DNA from: Nitriliruptorales bacterium
GTDB lineage: Bacteria > Actinomycetota > Nitriliruptoria > Euzebyales > Egibacteraceae
Direction of reading: 5' to 3'
Length of the DNA: 8,783 nt
NCBI GenBank assembly: GCA_007119305.1
Contig: SKPY01000123.1
Coordinates: forward strand, 1 to 8,783
Part shown: in pieces, positions 1 through 6,826 of the stretch
Position numbering within the stretch: the first letter of the stretch is position 1
Layout: each line of letters starts with the position of its first letter
Made by a program: the position numbers and the translations under genes
Notes under the pieces: generated by a model
The model's database searches: none
Told to the model about the DNA's origin: nothing
The model's input: the letters and a program-made list of their open reading frames with translations, nothing else

Positions 1-1351
1 CCGCGACCCGTGCGGCGGTCACGCTCAGGCGGTAGCTCCACGGCCGCGACCAGGCGGCTGCCCAGCCGCGCCACGCCGCACGCTCGACGGCGCTGGCGCC
101 ACCCGCCGCCCGGTGGTCGGCCCGCAGGTCGACGAGCATGTCGGGCAGCGGGATCTTGACCGGGCAGACGTCGTAGCACTTGCCGCACAGCGACGACAGG
201 TACGGCAGCTCGGCGTGCGCCTCGCCGTCGCCGAGCAGCGGGGACAGCACCGCCCCGATCGGGCCGCCGTACGTGGCGGCGTACGCGTGCCCGCCGACGG
301 TGCGGTACACCGGGCAGGCGATCTGGCACGCGCCGCAGCGGATGCAGCACAGCACCTCCTCGTAGCGGCTGCCCAGCAGCTGCGAGCGTCCGTTGTCGAC
401 GATGACGAGGTGCAGCTCCTCGGGGCCGTCGGGCTCCCCGGGCCGCCGCGGCCCGGTGAGCAGCGTCTGGTAGACCGACATCTTCTGCTTCGTCGCGGCG
501 TGGGTGAGCAGCGGCAGCAGCACGCCGAGGTCGGCCAGGCGGGGGATGACCTTCTCGACGGTCATCACCGCGATGTGCAGCGGTGGCTGGCTCGTCACCA
601 TCCGGCCGTTGCCCTCGTTGGTGACCAGCGCGAGCGTGCCGGTGTCGGCTGCGGCGAAGTTCACCCCGCTGATGCCGACGTCGGCGCGGCGGAAATCCTC
701 ACGCAAGCGCGCCCGCGCGAACGCCGCCAGCGCTTCCGGCTCGTCGTCGAGCTCGGTGTCCGCCAGCTGGGAGAACAGCCGGTGGATGTCGCGCTGGGAC
801 TTGTGGACCGCCGGCGCGATGATGTGGCTCGGGCGCTCGTCGGCGAGCTGGCAGATGTACTCCCCCAGGTCGGTCTCCACCACCTCGACGCCGAGGCGCT
901 CGAGATGGGCGTTCAGGTGGATCTCCTCGGTGGCCATCGACTTCGACTTCACCGCGAGCCGCGCACCCGCTGCGCTGACGATCCCAGCCACGGCGTCGCG
1001 CGCCTGCGCGGCGGTGGCCGCGCGGTGCACCACCCCGCCGTTGCGCTCGACCGCCGCCGTCAGCTGCTCGAGATAGCCGTCGAGATCGGCCAGCGTCTCC
1101 CGCCGCAGCCCCGCACCGCGCTCCCGCAGCGCCGCCATCTCCGGCGTCCACCCGGGCCCGTTCCAGGCCCGGTCGATGTCGAGCATCCGCTCCCCCGCGG
1201 CGCGGGTCTCGGGTCGTGCCGCGGCCTCCGCGGCGAGCAGCGGCAGCAGCGCGACCTCGTCGGGGATCACCGTCCCGGCCCACGCGGGCCGGTCGGGACG
1301 GATCCGGTCGCGGCCGACGAGGGCGCTGGAACGCGCGCGCACCGGCCTCAC
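1..1351 (-). CDS. lutB: LutB-like iron-sulfur lactate oxidation subunit (3' end cut by window edge)
   Basis: This is a subunit of the cytoplasmic LutABC complex, which in Bacillus subtilis oxidises L-lactate to pyruvate. The minus-strand frame gives 450 visible residues and is still open at the window edge; the B. subtilis protein is about 476 residues, so only a few dozen are missing. Residues ~85-320 form the LUD domain, with the family stretches VKSKSMATEEIHLN (~134-147), TDLGEYI, GISGVNFAAADTG (~226-238), VTNEGNGR and HLVIVDNGRS. A ferredoxin-like region follows: C336-x2-C339-x2-C342-x3-C346-P, then C389-x2-C392-x3-C396-P before VKIPLPDML, enough for two [4Fe-4S] clusters. The chosen GTG start overlaps the lutA stop in a GTGA tetranucleotide, which indicates translational coupling. 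A second GTG three codons in is an alternative. The family call is firm; the substrate (lactate or another 2-hydroxy acid) is inferred from homology. Confidence 0.93.
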   Translation of the reverse strand, partial: MRPVRARSSALVGRDRIRPDRPAWAGTVIPDEVALLPLLAAEAAARPETRAAGERMLDIDRAWNGPGWTPEMAALRERGAGLRRETLADLDGYLEQLTAAVERNGGVVHRAATAAQARDAVAGIVSAAGARLAVKSKSMATEEIHLNAHLERLGVEVVETDLGEYICQLADERPSHIIAPAVHKSQRDIHRLFSQLADTELDDEPEALAAFARARLREDFRRADVGISGVNFAAADTGTLALVTNEGNGRMVTSQPPLHIAVMTVEKVIPRLADLGVLLPLLTHAATKQKMSVYQTLLTGPRRPGEPDGPEELHLVIVDNGRSQLLGSRYEEVLCCIRCGACQIACPVYRTVGGHAYAATYGGPIGAVLSPLLGDGEAHAELPYLSSLCGKCYDVCPVKIPLPDMLVDLRADHRAAGGASAVERAAWRGWAAAWSRPWSYRLSVTAARVA

Positions 1352-2097
1352 CCGCTCACCAGCGCGTCGCGCAGGAGCTCCGCGAGATGGCGGGTGCGCA
1401 CGGCCGGCCCGGCCGCGGCGGCGCGGGTGCGCAGGTGCAGCAGGCAGCCGGCGTCGGCCGAGACCAGGTAGTGGACGCCGGTCGCCTCGGCCTGCGCGAG
1501 CTTGGCGTCGGCCATCGCCACCGAGACCTCGGGGAGCTTGGTCGCGAACGTGCCGCCGAAGCCGCAGCACAGATCCGGATCGGCCATCTCGCGCAGCTCG
1601 AGACCTGCGACGCGGCCGAGCACCGCGCGCGGGCTGCGCGCCTCGCCGAGGCTGCGCAGCATGTGACAGGAGTCGTGGTAGGTCACCGTGGCGTCCAGCC
1701 GCAGGTCGAGGCCGGCGCCGAACGCGGCGAGGAACTGGCTGAGCTCGTACGTGCGCCCGGCGGCGGCGCGCGCCGCGTCGTGCTCGGCACCGTCGAGCAG
1801 GCGCGGAAAGTGGTGGGCCACCATCGCCGCGCACGACCCGGAGGGGGTCACGACCGCCTCGTAGCCTGCGAAGACCGCGAGCCAGTGGCGCGCCACCTGC
1901 GTCGCTTCCGCCGGGAAGCCCGAGCTCAGCGCCGGCTGCCCGCAGCAGGTCTGCGCGGACGGGACCGCCACCTCCACCCCGCAGGCCTCGAGCAGCTCGA
2001 CCGCCGCCGCAGCCGGCCCGGGGGCGGCGTAATCGGCCACGCAGGTGGCGAACAGCGCGACCCGCTGCGGCATCACGTCGTGGGCTGGTGTCTTCAT
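1348..2097 (-). CDS. lutA: LutA-like cysteine-rich (CCG-domain) lactate oxidation subunit
   Basis: The 249-residue protein has two tandem CCG (cysteine-rich, DUF224-type) domains, as in LutA, GlpC and heterodisulfide reductase B. Domain 1 shows C19 (FATCVAD), C51-C52-G53 and C89 (TPSGSCAAM). Domain 2 shows C144 (YHDSCHMLRSLG), C177-C178-GFGGTFATK and C218. The whole length matches LutA (about 240 residues) with no gaps, so both metal or disulfide centres look intact. LutA is known to work with LutB and LutC in cytoplasmic oxidation of L-lactate to pyruvate. The ATG at 2097 is the first start; an in-frame ATG eight codons later (MPQRVALF) is nearer to where other LutA proteins begin. Neither has a strong ribosome site. 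The gene starts 12 nt after the livF stop and overlaps lutB by 4 nt, so it appears co-transcribed with the upstream ABC importer. Confidence 0.93.
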   Translation of the reverse strand: MKTPAHDVMPQRVALFATCVADYAAPGPAAAAVELLEACGVEVAVPSAQTCCGQPALSSGFPAEATQVARHWLAVFAGYEAVVTPSGSCAAMVAHHFPRLLDGAEHDAARAAAGRTYELSQFLAAFGAGLDLRLDATVTYHDSCHMLRSLGEARSPRAVLGRVAGLELREMADPDLCCGFGGTFATKLPEVSVAMADAKLAQAEATGVHYLVSADAGCLLHLRTRAAAAGPAVRTRHLAELLRDALVSG

Positions 2098-2109
2098 CGC
2101 GGCCTGATG

Positions 2110-2856
2110 CTACCCGCCGAGGGATTCGCCGAGGTAGGCCTCGACGACGCGGGGGTTGGACAGCAGCTCGTCGGCGGCGCCCTCGAGCACGATCTCGCCG
2201 GTCTCCATGACGTAGGCGTAGTCGGCGGCGGACAGCGCGCGGTGGGCGTTCTGCTCGACGAGGAGCACGGTGGTGCCCGACGCGCGGATCCGCTCGATGA
2301 TGGCGAACACCTCGTCGACGATCTGGGGGGCGAGGCCCATCGACGGCTCGTCGAGCAGCAGCACGCGCGGCCGGGCGAGCAGCGCCCTGGCGATGGCCAG
2401 CATCTGCTGCTCGCCGCCGGAGAGGGTGCCGGCTGCGAGCTTGCGGCGGTCGGCCAGCACCGGGAACCGGGCGAACACCTCGCCGAGGCCCTCGTCGAGG
2501 TGCTCGACCTGGTGCCAGGCCCCCAGCTGGAGGTTCTCCTCCACGGTCAGGGTGGCGAGGATCTCGCGGCCCTCGGGCACCTGCACGAGCCCCGCGGCCA
2601 CCCGCTTGCTCGAGCGCCACCGGGTGATGTCGTCCGCGTCGAGCCGCACCCGACCCCGGCAGCGCACCAGCCCGGACACGGCCGCGAGCGTGGTGCTCTT
2701 GCCCGCGCCGTTCGCGCCGATCAGCGCCACGAGCGCGCCCGACGGCACCGCGAGGCTCACGCCCCGGACCGCCTCGATCTGGCCGTAGGCGACGTGCAGG
2801 TCCTCCACCGCGAGCGCAGCGGCGTGGCGGGCAGCGCCGGCGGGTTCCGCGCTCAC
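2110..2856 (-). CDS. livF: LivF-like ATP-binding protein of a branched-chain-amino-acid-type ABC importer
   Basis: This 248-residue ATPase is full length for LivF (about 235-250 residues). It contains Walker A GANGAGKST (47-55), a Q-loop at Q92 (GLVQVPEGREI, a LivF hallmark), the signature LSGGEQQ (145-151) and Walker B LLLDEP (166-171). The switch region is LLVEQN, with the Gln typical of LivF in the H-loop position. It ends in the family motif VVEAYLGE. It should pair with the LivG half of the neighbouring fusion protein to power import from the cytoplasmic face. The GTG start at 2856 is supported by a 4-nt GTGA overlap with the stop of the upstream gene and by GAGG seven bases before it (2864-2867). 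The frame continues open further upstream, but that part is not protein-like. The stop is TAG, 12 nt before lutA. Confidence 0.95.
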   Translation of the reverse strand: MSAEPAGAARHAAALAVEDLHVAYGQIEAVRGVSLAVPSGALVALIGANGAGKSTTLAAVSGLVRCRGRVRLDADDITRWRSSKRVAAGLVQVPEGREILATLTVEENLQLGAWHQVEHLDEGLGEVFARFPVLADRRKLAAGTLSGGEQQMLAIARALLARPRVLLLDEPSMGLAPQIVDEVFAIIERIRASGTTVLLVEQNAHRALSAADYAYVMETGEIVLEGAADELLSNPRVVEAYLGESLGG

Positions 2857-4625
2857 TGCGGCGCCTCGTCGTCGTCGGGCGGGGTGGACGCACCGGCCGG
2901 GGCGGCGCTCGCGGCGGTCGCGTCGCCGAGGTAGGCGCGGATCACCTCCGGGTCGCGCGCCACCCGTGTGGGCTCGCCGTCGGCGATGACCCGCCCGAAG
3001 TTCAGCACCACCACGCGCGTGCAGCTGCGCATCACGAGCCGCACGTTGTGCTCGATCAGCAGGACCGTCACCCCCGTGCCCGCCACCTGCCGGATGAGCG
3101 TGCCGAGCGCGGCGGCCTCGACGTGGTTCATGCCCGCGGCCGGCTCGTCGAGGACCAGCAGCTCGGGCTCGGCGCACAGGGCGCGCGCGATCTCCAGCCG
3201 CCGCCGGTCCCCGTAGGACAGCGCGTTGGCGGGCACGTGCGCGCGGTCGGCGAGCCCGACCAGCGCGAGGCAGCGGTCGGCGCGCTCGGCGTGCTCGAGC
3301 TCGGCGCGGCGGGCGCGGCCCAGCAGCAGCAGGCGCGCGAGGAACGTCGCCGGCGCCACCCGGTGCCCGCCGACCATGACGTTCTCGCGCACGGTCAGGG
3401 CGTCGAACAGCTTGGTCTGCTGGAACGTGCGGCTGACCCCCAGCGCGTTCACCCGGTCGGGCGTGCGGCCGCGGACCGGGGTGTCGAGCACGCTGATCGT
3501 GCCGGCGCTCGCCGGGGTCAGGGCAGTGAGCACGTTGACGAGGGTGGTCTTGCCGGCCCCGTTGGGGCCGATGAGGCCGAGGATCTCCCCCCGGTGGATC
3601 GTCATGTGCACGCCGTCGAGCGCCTTGAGACCGCCGTAGTCCTTGTCGACCCCCTCGAGGACCGCGACGGCTGGCGCGCCCTCCTCGGGCCCGGCCGCCT
3701 CGAGCTCCGGCGGCTTCTCCTCGAGGGCTGCGGTCGGCGGCGGCAGCGTCGTGTCCACCCGCCGGCGCCACCGGTCGGGCACGATGATCCGACCGACGCC
3801 GACGAGCCCCGACGGCAGGAACAGGATGACCCCGAGGAGCAGGACCCCGTTGATCGCCGGTCGCAGCCAGCCGGCCTCGACGCCGAACTCGCGCTGGAGC
3901 TCGGGCAGCAGCGTCAGGAAGCCACCGCCGAAGATGGGGCCGAGCCAGCTGCCGAGGCCGCCGACGATGGCGTAGAGCAGGATCTCGACGGCCCGCTCAA
4001 AGCCGAACTGGCCGGGTGAGATGAAACGCGCGTAGTGGGCGAACAGGACCCCACCGAGCCCGGCCAGCGCGCCGGACAGCGTGAACACGAACAGCCTGTA
4101 GCGGACGATGTCGATGCCCATGACCCGGGCGGCGACCTCGTCCTCCTTCAACGCTGCGAGCCCCCTGCCGAGCTTGCTCGGCCGCATGCGCCAGAACAGC
4201 CAGGCGCACAGGGCGAGCGCGAGGTAGACGTGCCACAGGGTCACGACGCGCGGGATCGGACGCAGCCCGATCGCCCCGCCGGTGACGTCGAGGTTGAGCG
4301 CGGTGATCCGCACGACCTCGCCGAAGCCGATCGTGGCGATGGCGAGGAACACCCCGCGCAGGCGCAGCACCGGCAAGCCGAGCAGGAAGGCGGCTGCCGC
4401 CGCCACCGCCATGCCGATCACGATCACCACGGGGAACGGCAGACCGAGGTGCATCGTGAGCAGCGCGGAGGTATAGGCGGCGATGGACGCGAAGGCTGCC
4501 TGCGCGAGGCTGAGCTGCCCGGCGATCAGCACCGCGTACATCGAGAACGCGAGCACGCCGTTGATCCCCACGAACGCGATGACGGCGTGGTAGCGGAGCA
4601 GGAACTCCTCGATGATCCCAGGCAG
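2853..4625 (-). CDS. livM-livG: LivM-LivG fusion: permease joined to ATP-binding domain of a Liv-type ABC importer
   Basis: One uninterrupted frame encodes a LivM permease followed by a LivG ATPase. Numbering from the GTG at 4571 (572 residues), the permease spans ~1-265 with GQLSLAQAAF (18-27) and the EAA coupling loop (~134-163, LGRGLAALKEDEVAARVMGI). A Pro/Glu-rich linker occupies ~266-300. The ATPase spans ~301-550, with Walker A GPNGAGKTT (335-343), Q-loop Q384 (RTFQQTKLF), signature LSYGD (451-455), Walker B LLVLDEP (471-477) and the H-loop His508. A Pro/Asp tail follows. I place the start at CTG 4625, giving 590 residues. That start is 7 nt from a GGGAGGT site and restores the family N-terminus (FLLRYHAVIAFVGIN). 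No ATG, GTG or TTG exists between the upstream stop and the GTG at 4571, which has no visible ribosome site. The end overlaps livF by 4 nt. The product is an inner-membrane protein predicted to pair with LivH and LivF. The family call is firm; the start is inference. Confidence 0.9.
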   Translation of the reverse strand: MPGIIEEFLLRYHAVIAFVGINGVLAFSMYAVLIAGQLSLAQAAFASIAAYTSALLTMHLGLPFPVVIVIGMAVAAAAAFLLGLPVLRLRGVFLAIATIGFGEVVRITALNLDVTGGAIGLRPIPRVVTLWHVYLALALCAWLFWRMRPSKLGRGLAALKEDEVAARVMGIDIVRYRLFVFTLSGALAGLGGVLFAHYARFISPGQFGFERAVEILLYAIVGGLGSWLGPIFGGGFLTLLPELQREFGVEAGWLRPAINGVLLLGVILFLPSGLVGVGRIIVPDRWRRRVDTTLPPPTAALEEKPPELEAAGPEEGAPAVAVLEGVDKDYGGLKALDGVHMTIHRGEILGLIGPNGAGKTTLVNVLTALTPASAGTISVLDTPVRGRTPDRVNALGVSRTFQQTKLFDALTVRENVMVGGHRVAPATFLARLLLLGRARRAELEHAERADRCLALVGLADRAHVPANALSYGDRRRLEIARALCAEPELLVLDEPAAGMNHVEAAALGTLIRQVAGTGVTVLLIEHNVRLVMRSCTRVVVLNFGRVIADGEPTRVARDPEVIRAYLGDATAASAAPAGASTPPDDDEAPQ

Positions 4626-4628
4626 CGC

Positions 4629-5504
4629 TCAGACCTCCCGGACGCGGATGCGGCCGAACAGACCCTGGGGGCGGATGAACAGGATCGCGAACAGCAGGCT
4701 GAACGCGACGGCGTCGCGCCACCCCGAGCCGATCCAGACGATGCTGAACACCTCGGCGAGGCCGAGGATGAGCCCGCCGACCATCGCCCCGGGCAGGCTG
4801 CCGAGCCCGCCGACGATGATGACCGCAAGGCCCTTCAGCTCCACGGCGAGGCCCATCTCGACGCGGATCGTGTTGAACGCGAGGGCGAACATCATGCCGG
4901 CTGCGGCGCCGAGCGCCGACGACAGCATGTAGGTGGCCATCGTCACTCGCTCGACGTCGACGCCGAGGATCCGTGCAGCCCGCTCGTTCTCCGCGACGGC
5001 ACGCAGCGCCCGCCCCAGGCGGGTGGACACGACGAGCCAGTTGAGCCCGAGCATCAGCGCCACGGCGACGACGAGGATGACGATCTGCAGCAGCGACACC
5101 GACGCGCCGGCTACGGAGAAGCGCAGCCCCGGGAAGGCCTCGGGCGGGAAGCGCTGGGTGTCGGGGCCGAACACGCCCAGCCCGACCGCGACGAGGATGA
5201 TCCCGAGCGCGATGGACGAGATCAACCCCGCGAAGTGCGCGTCGGGCCGGTTGCGCAGGGGGGCGAAGGCGATCCGCTCGATCAGCAGGCCGAGCAGCGC
5301 CCCGACCGCGACGGCCCCGACGCCGGCCGCCCACAGCGGCCAGCCGAGCGACACCGCGAGGACCCAGCCGGCGAAGGCGCCCAGCATGAACACCGCCTGG
5401 TGGGCGAGGTTCAGCTGGTGCAGCACCCCGAACACGAGCGTGTAGCCGAGCGCGAACAGCGCGTAGATCGACCCCAGGAACAGCCCGTTGACGATCTGCT
5501 GCAT
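4629..5504 (-). CDS. livH: LivH-like permease of a branched-chain-amino-acid-type ABC importer
   Basis: This 291-residue membrane protein is the usual LivH length and has about eight hydrophobic segments. Family marks include the N-terminus QQIVNGLFLGSIYALFALGY, then VLHQLNLAHQAVFMLGAF (~27-44), IERIAFAPLRNRP (~75-87) and the EAA-like coupling loop LGRALRAVAENERAARILGV (163-182). Further marks are ELKGLAVIIVGGLGSLPGA (222-240) and FIRPQGLFGR (276-285). LivH forms one half of the membrane channel, with the LivM half of the next gene as partner. The ATG at 5504 follows the binding-protein stop by 21 nt; the ribosome site is weak (a G-rich run only). Its TGA stop lies in the same reading frame as the next gene, just 3 nt before the likely start of that gene. 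Substrate cannot be read from the permease. Confidence 0.95.
   Translation of the reverse strand: MQQIVNGLFLGSIYALFALGYTLVFGVLHQLNLAHQAVFMLGAFAGWVLAVSLGWPLWAAGVGAVAVGALLGLLIERIAFAPLRNRPDAHFAGLISSIALGIILVAVGLGVFGPDTQRFPPEAFPGLRFSVAGASVSLLQIVILVVAVALMLGLNWLVVSTRLGRALRAVAENERAARILGVDVERVTMATYMLSSALGAAAGMMFALAFNTIRVEMGLAVELKGLAVIIVGGLGSLPGAMVGGLILGLAEVFSIVWIGSGWRDAVAFSLLFAILFIRPQGLFGRIRVREV
4633..4640 (-). promoter_or_regulatory. Ribosome binding site implying a CTG start for livM-livG
   Basis: CGGGAGGT on the minus strand is a strong Shine-Dalgarno lying within the last codons of livH. Seven nucleotides later comes CTG (4625-4623), in the livM frame. No ATG, GTG or TTG lies at a usable distance in that frame, the first being the GTG at 4571, 61 nt away. 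The site therefore points to non-canonical initiation at CTG. Confidence 0.55.
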
Positions 5505-5525
5505 CTGCCGGCCCCGAGCCGCTGG

Positions 5526-6731
5526 TCAGTCGAGCAGGGCGAAGCGGCCGTCCTCGATGATCTGCGTGACGCCCTCGTGATCGGCGTCGCGGTTGTCGGT
5601 GAAGGAGAAGTCCCCGAGCACGGTGTCGAGCCCACGGATGCCGTCCAGCGCGTCGCGGATCGCGGTCGGGTCGGCGCTGCACGCCCGCTCGACCGCCTCG
5701 GCGATGATCTTCATGCCGGCGTACGCCTGGGCGGCGAACTGGTCTGGCTGGCGGCCCGTGGCGTCCTCGAACGCGGCCTTGAAGTCCTCGTTGAGCGGGT
5801 CGTCGGCGGCGGCGTTCCAGGCCGCGCCCACGACCACGCCCTCGGCGGCCTCGCCGGCCTGCTCGGCGATCGCCGGCGAGTTGAAGCCGTTGCCGCCGAC
5901 CACGGGCACGTCGAGGTCGAGGCTGCGAGCCTGGGAGAGCAGCAGCGCCGCCTCCTCGGCCAGGGCGGAGACCATGAGCGCGTCGGGTTCCTCGTCGCGG
6001 GCCACCGTGAGCTGCGCGGAGAAGTCGGTGTCGCCGGTCGCGAACGACTGCGTCGTGGCGATCTCGATGCCCTGGTCCTCGAGCGCCTGCACGAAGATCT
6101 CGTAGCCGGAGACGGTGAACGCGTCGTCGTCGCTGTAGAGCACGGCGACCCGCTCGATGTCGAACTCCTCGACGGCGGCCGCCACGGTCTGCGGGATGAC
6201 CTGCGCCTCGGTCAGCGCGTCGCGGAAGATGTAGTCGCCGATGTCGGTGATGCCGTCGGCGGTGGTCGACACCCCGAGCGCCGGCACGCTGTTCTCCTGC
6301 GCGATCGGCCCGGCCGAGAAGAACACGTTCGACAGCGTCGGGCCGATGAGCGCCGACACGCCCTCGCCGTGGATGAGCCGCTCGTACGCGGTGATGCCCT
6401 GCGAGGGGTCGCTCGCGTCGTCCTCGATGTGCAGGTCGTAGGCGACGGTGCCGCGCTCGTTCAGCTCGTCGGCCGCCAGGCGCACCGCGTTGGTCTGGCT
6501 CTCGCCGTACACCGCCGCGCCGCCGGTCTGGCTGAACACGACGCCGACCGGCACTGGCTCGTCCAGCGTGCACTCGGCGTCTGCCACCGCGGCGTCGTCG
6601 TCCGCGGCGTCGTCCTCGACCGCGGCGTCGTCGTCGGCCGGAGCCGCCTCGTCAGCGGTGGGTTCACCCTCGCCGCACGCCACCAGCAGCAACGCGAACA
6701 GACCCACGACGGCCATGCATCGACGCACCAC
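5526..6731 (-). CDS. Lipoprotein substrate-binding protein of a Liv-type (HAAT) ABC importer
   Basis: The 401-residue protein is a type I periplasmic-binding-fold receptor that would capture the solute outside the membrane and hand it to LivH/LivM. From GTG 6731 it starts VVRRCMAVVGLFALLLVAC, a short signal peptide ending in a lipobox with the lipidated Cys at residue 19. An Asp/Ala-rich tether (~25-53) follows, then the binding domain. That domain opens with VPVGVVFSQTGGAAVYGESQ and includes IEDDASDPSQGITAYERLI, SALIGPTLSNVFF and VPALGVSTTADGITDIGDYIF. In LivJ the last region holds Ser/Thr groups that bind the amino-acid carboxylate and amine, so STT may be ligand-contacting (inference). The start has GGGAGGG about 10 nt upstream; an upstream in-frame GTG abuts that site and is rejected, as is any longer form. 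It is the first gene of the probable liv-lut operon. The ligand is unknown: amino acid, lactate or another small acid are all possible. Confidence 0.93.
   Translation of the reverse strand: MVRRCMAVVGLFALLLVACGEGEPTADEAAPADDDAAVEDDAADDDAAVADAECTLDEPVPVGVVFSQTGGAAVYGESQTNAVRLAADELNERGTVAYDLHIEDDASDPSQGITAYERLIHGEGVSALIGPTLSNVFFSAGPIAQENSVPALGVSTTADGITDIGDYIFRDALTEAQVIPQTVAAAVEEFDIERVAVLYSDDDAFTVSGYEIFVQALEDQGIEIATTQSFATGDTDFSAQLTVARDEEPDALMVSALAEEAALLLSQARSLDLDVPVVGGNGFNSPAIAEQAGEAAEGVVVGAAWNAAADDPLNEDFKAAFEDATGRQPDQFAAQAYAGMKIIAEAVERACSADPTAIRDALDGIRGLDTVLGDFSFTDNRDADHEGVTQIIEDGRFALLD
6573..6659 (-). repeat. Acidic Asp/Ala-rich linker with an internal 33-nt-spaced duplication
   Basis: The lipoprotein tether is built almost only of Asp, Ala, Glu, Val and Pro. 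Within it, an 18-nt unit encoding DDDAAV occurs at 6618-6635 and again at 6585-6602 with 17 of 18 bases identical, one repeat period being 11 residues. This fits a low-complexity spacer between the lipid anchor and the binding domain, prone to length change by slippage. Confidence 0.75.
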
Positions 6732-6740
6732 GCTGCCCAC

Positions 6741-6747
6741 CCCTCCC
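6741..6747 (-). promoter_or_regulatory. Ribosome binding site that sets the start of the substrate-binding protein
   Basis: GGGAGGG on the minus strand contains a perfect GGAGG core. It lies 10 nt before the GTG at 6731 and 13 nt before the next GTG at 6728; the GTG at 6740 directly abuts it and is too close. This supports GTG 6731 and the short lipoprotein signal peptide. Confidence 0.7.
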
Positions 6748-6772
6748 GAAGCTTGATACGACAGAGGTCGGC

Positions 6773-6801
6773 AGCGTAGGCCACCAGCCCCGCCCACACA
6801 A
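6773..6801 (-). promoter_or_regulatory. Putative sigma70-type promoter of the liv-lut operon
   Basis: Read on the minus strand, TTGTGT (6801-6796) and TACGCT (6778-6773) are separated by exactly 17 nt. TACGCT fits the actinobacterial -10 pattern TAnnnT; the -35 keeps TTG. Transcription would start near 6766, leaving a leader of about 35 nt before the GTG at 6731 with its ribosome site inside. This is the only sizeable gap upstream of the six-gene run. It is inferred by eye; no start site is known. Confidence 0.45.
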
Positions 6802-6803
6802 GC

Positions 6804-6817
6804 CGCCGCGCGCGGCG
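6804..6817 (-). terminator. GC-only palindrome after the CWB2 gene, possible weak terminator
   Basis: The 14-base sequence CGCCGCGCGCGGCG is a perfect palindrome 9 nt past the TGA stop. On the minus strand it is followed by GCTTGTGTG rather than a T-run, so it is at best a poor intrinsic terminator. It abuts the putative -35 element of the next operon. In DNA this GC-rich, such palindromes also arise by chance. Confidence 0.25.
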
Positions 6818-6826
6818 CTCAGGTCA

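Noticed and set aside
699..1283. A 194-codon minus-strand open frame inside lutB
   Set aside because: It is in a different frame from the LUD-domain reading and yields an Arg/Gly-rich sequence without similarity to anything; the lutB frame explains the region.
113..2934. Long plus-strand open frames opposite lutB, lutA and livF
   Set aside because: They are Arg/Ala/Gly/His-rich with no domain signatures, and they mirror well-supported minus-strand genes. Absence of stops is expected at this G+C content.
2857..3771. Upstream extension of the livF frame to make a 553-residue protein
   Set aside because: The extension is an Arg/Pro/Gly-rich shadow of the LivG domain in another frame. The GTG at 2856 has a ribosome site and a 4-nt overlap with the preceding stop.
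6759..6770. Small inverted repeat CGAC-CTCT-GTCG over the presumed transcription start, as a repressor site
   Set aside because: The arms are only 4 bp and match no operator I know for GntR-type lactate regulators; too short to distinguish from chance in this base composition.
4035..6779. A 914-codon open frame on the plus strand opposite the importer genes
   Set aside because: It lies exactly antisense to livM, livH and the binding protein, has a biased Arg/Asp/Glu/His composition typical of reverse-strand reading of GC-rich genes, and shows no recognisable domain. The minus-strand genes have full family motifs.
6732..6797. Longer N-terminus for the binding protein starting at the far upstream in-frame GTG
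   Set aside because: It would put about 40 residues before the lipobox Cys, including non-signal-like residues, and would overlap the putative promoter and ribosome site.
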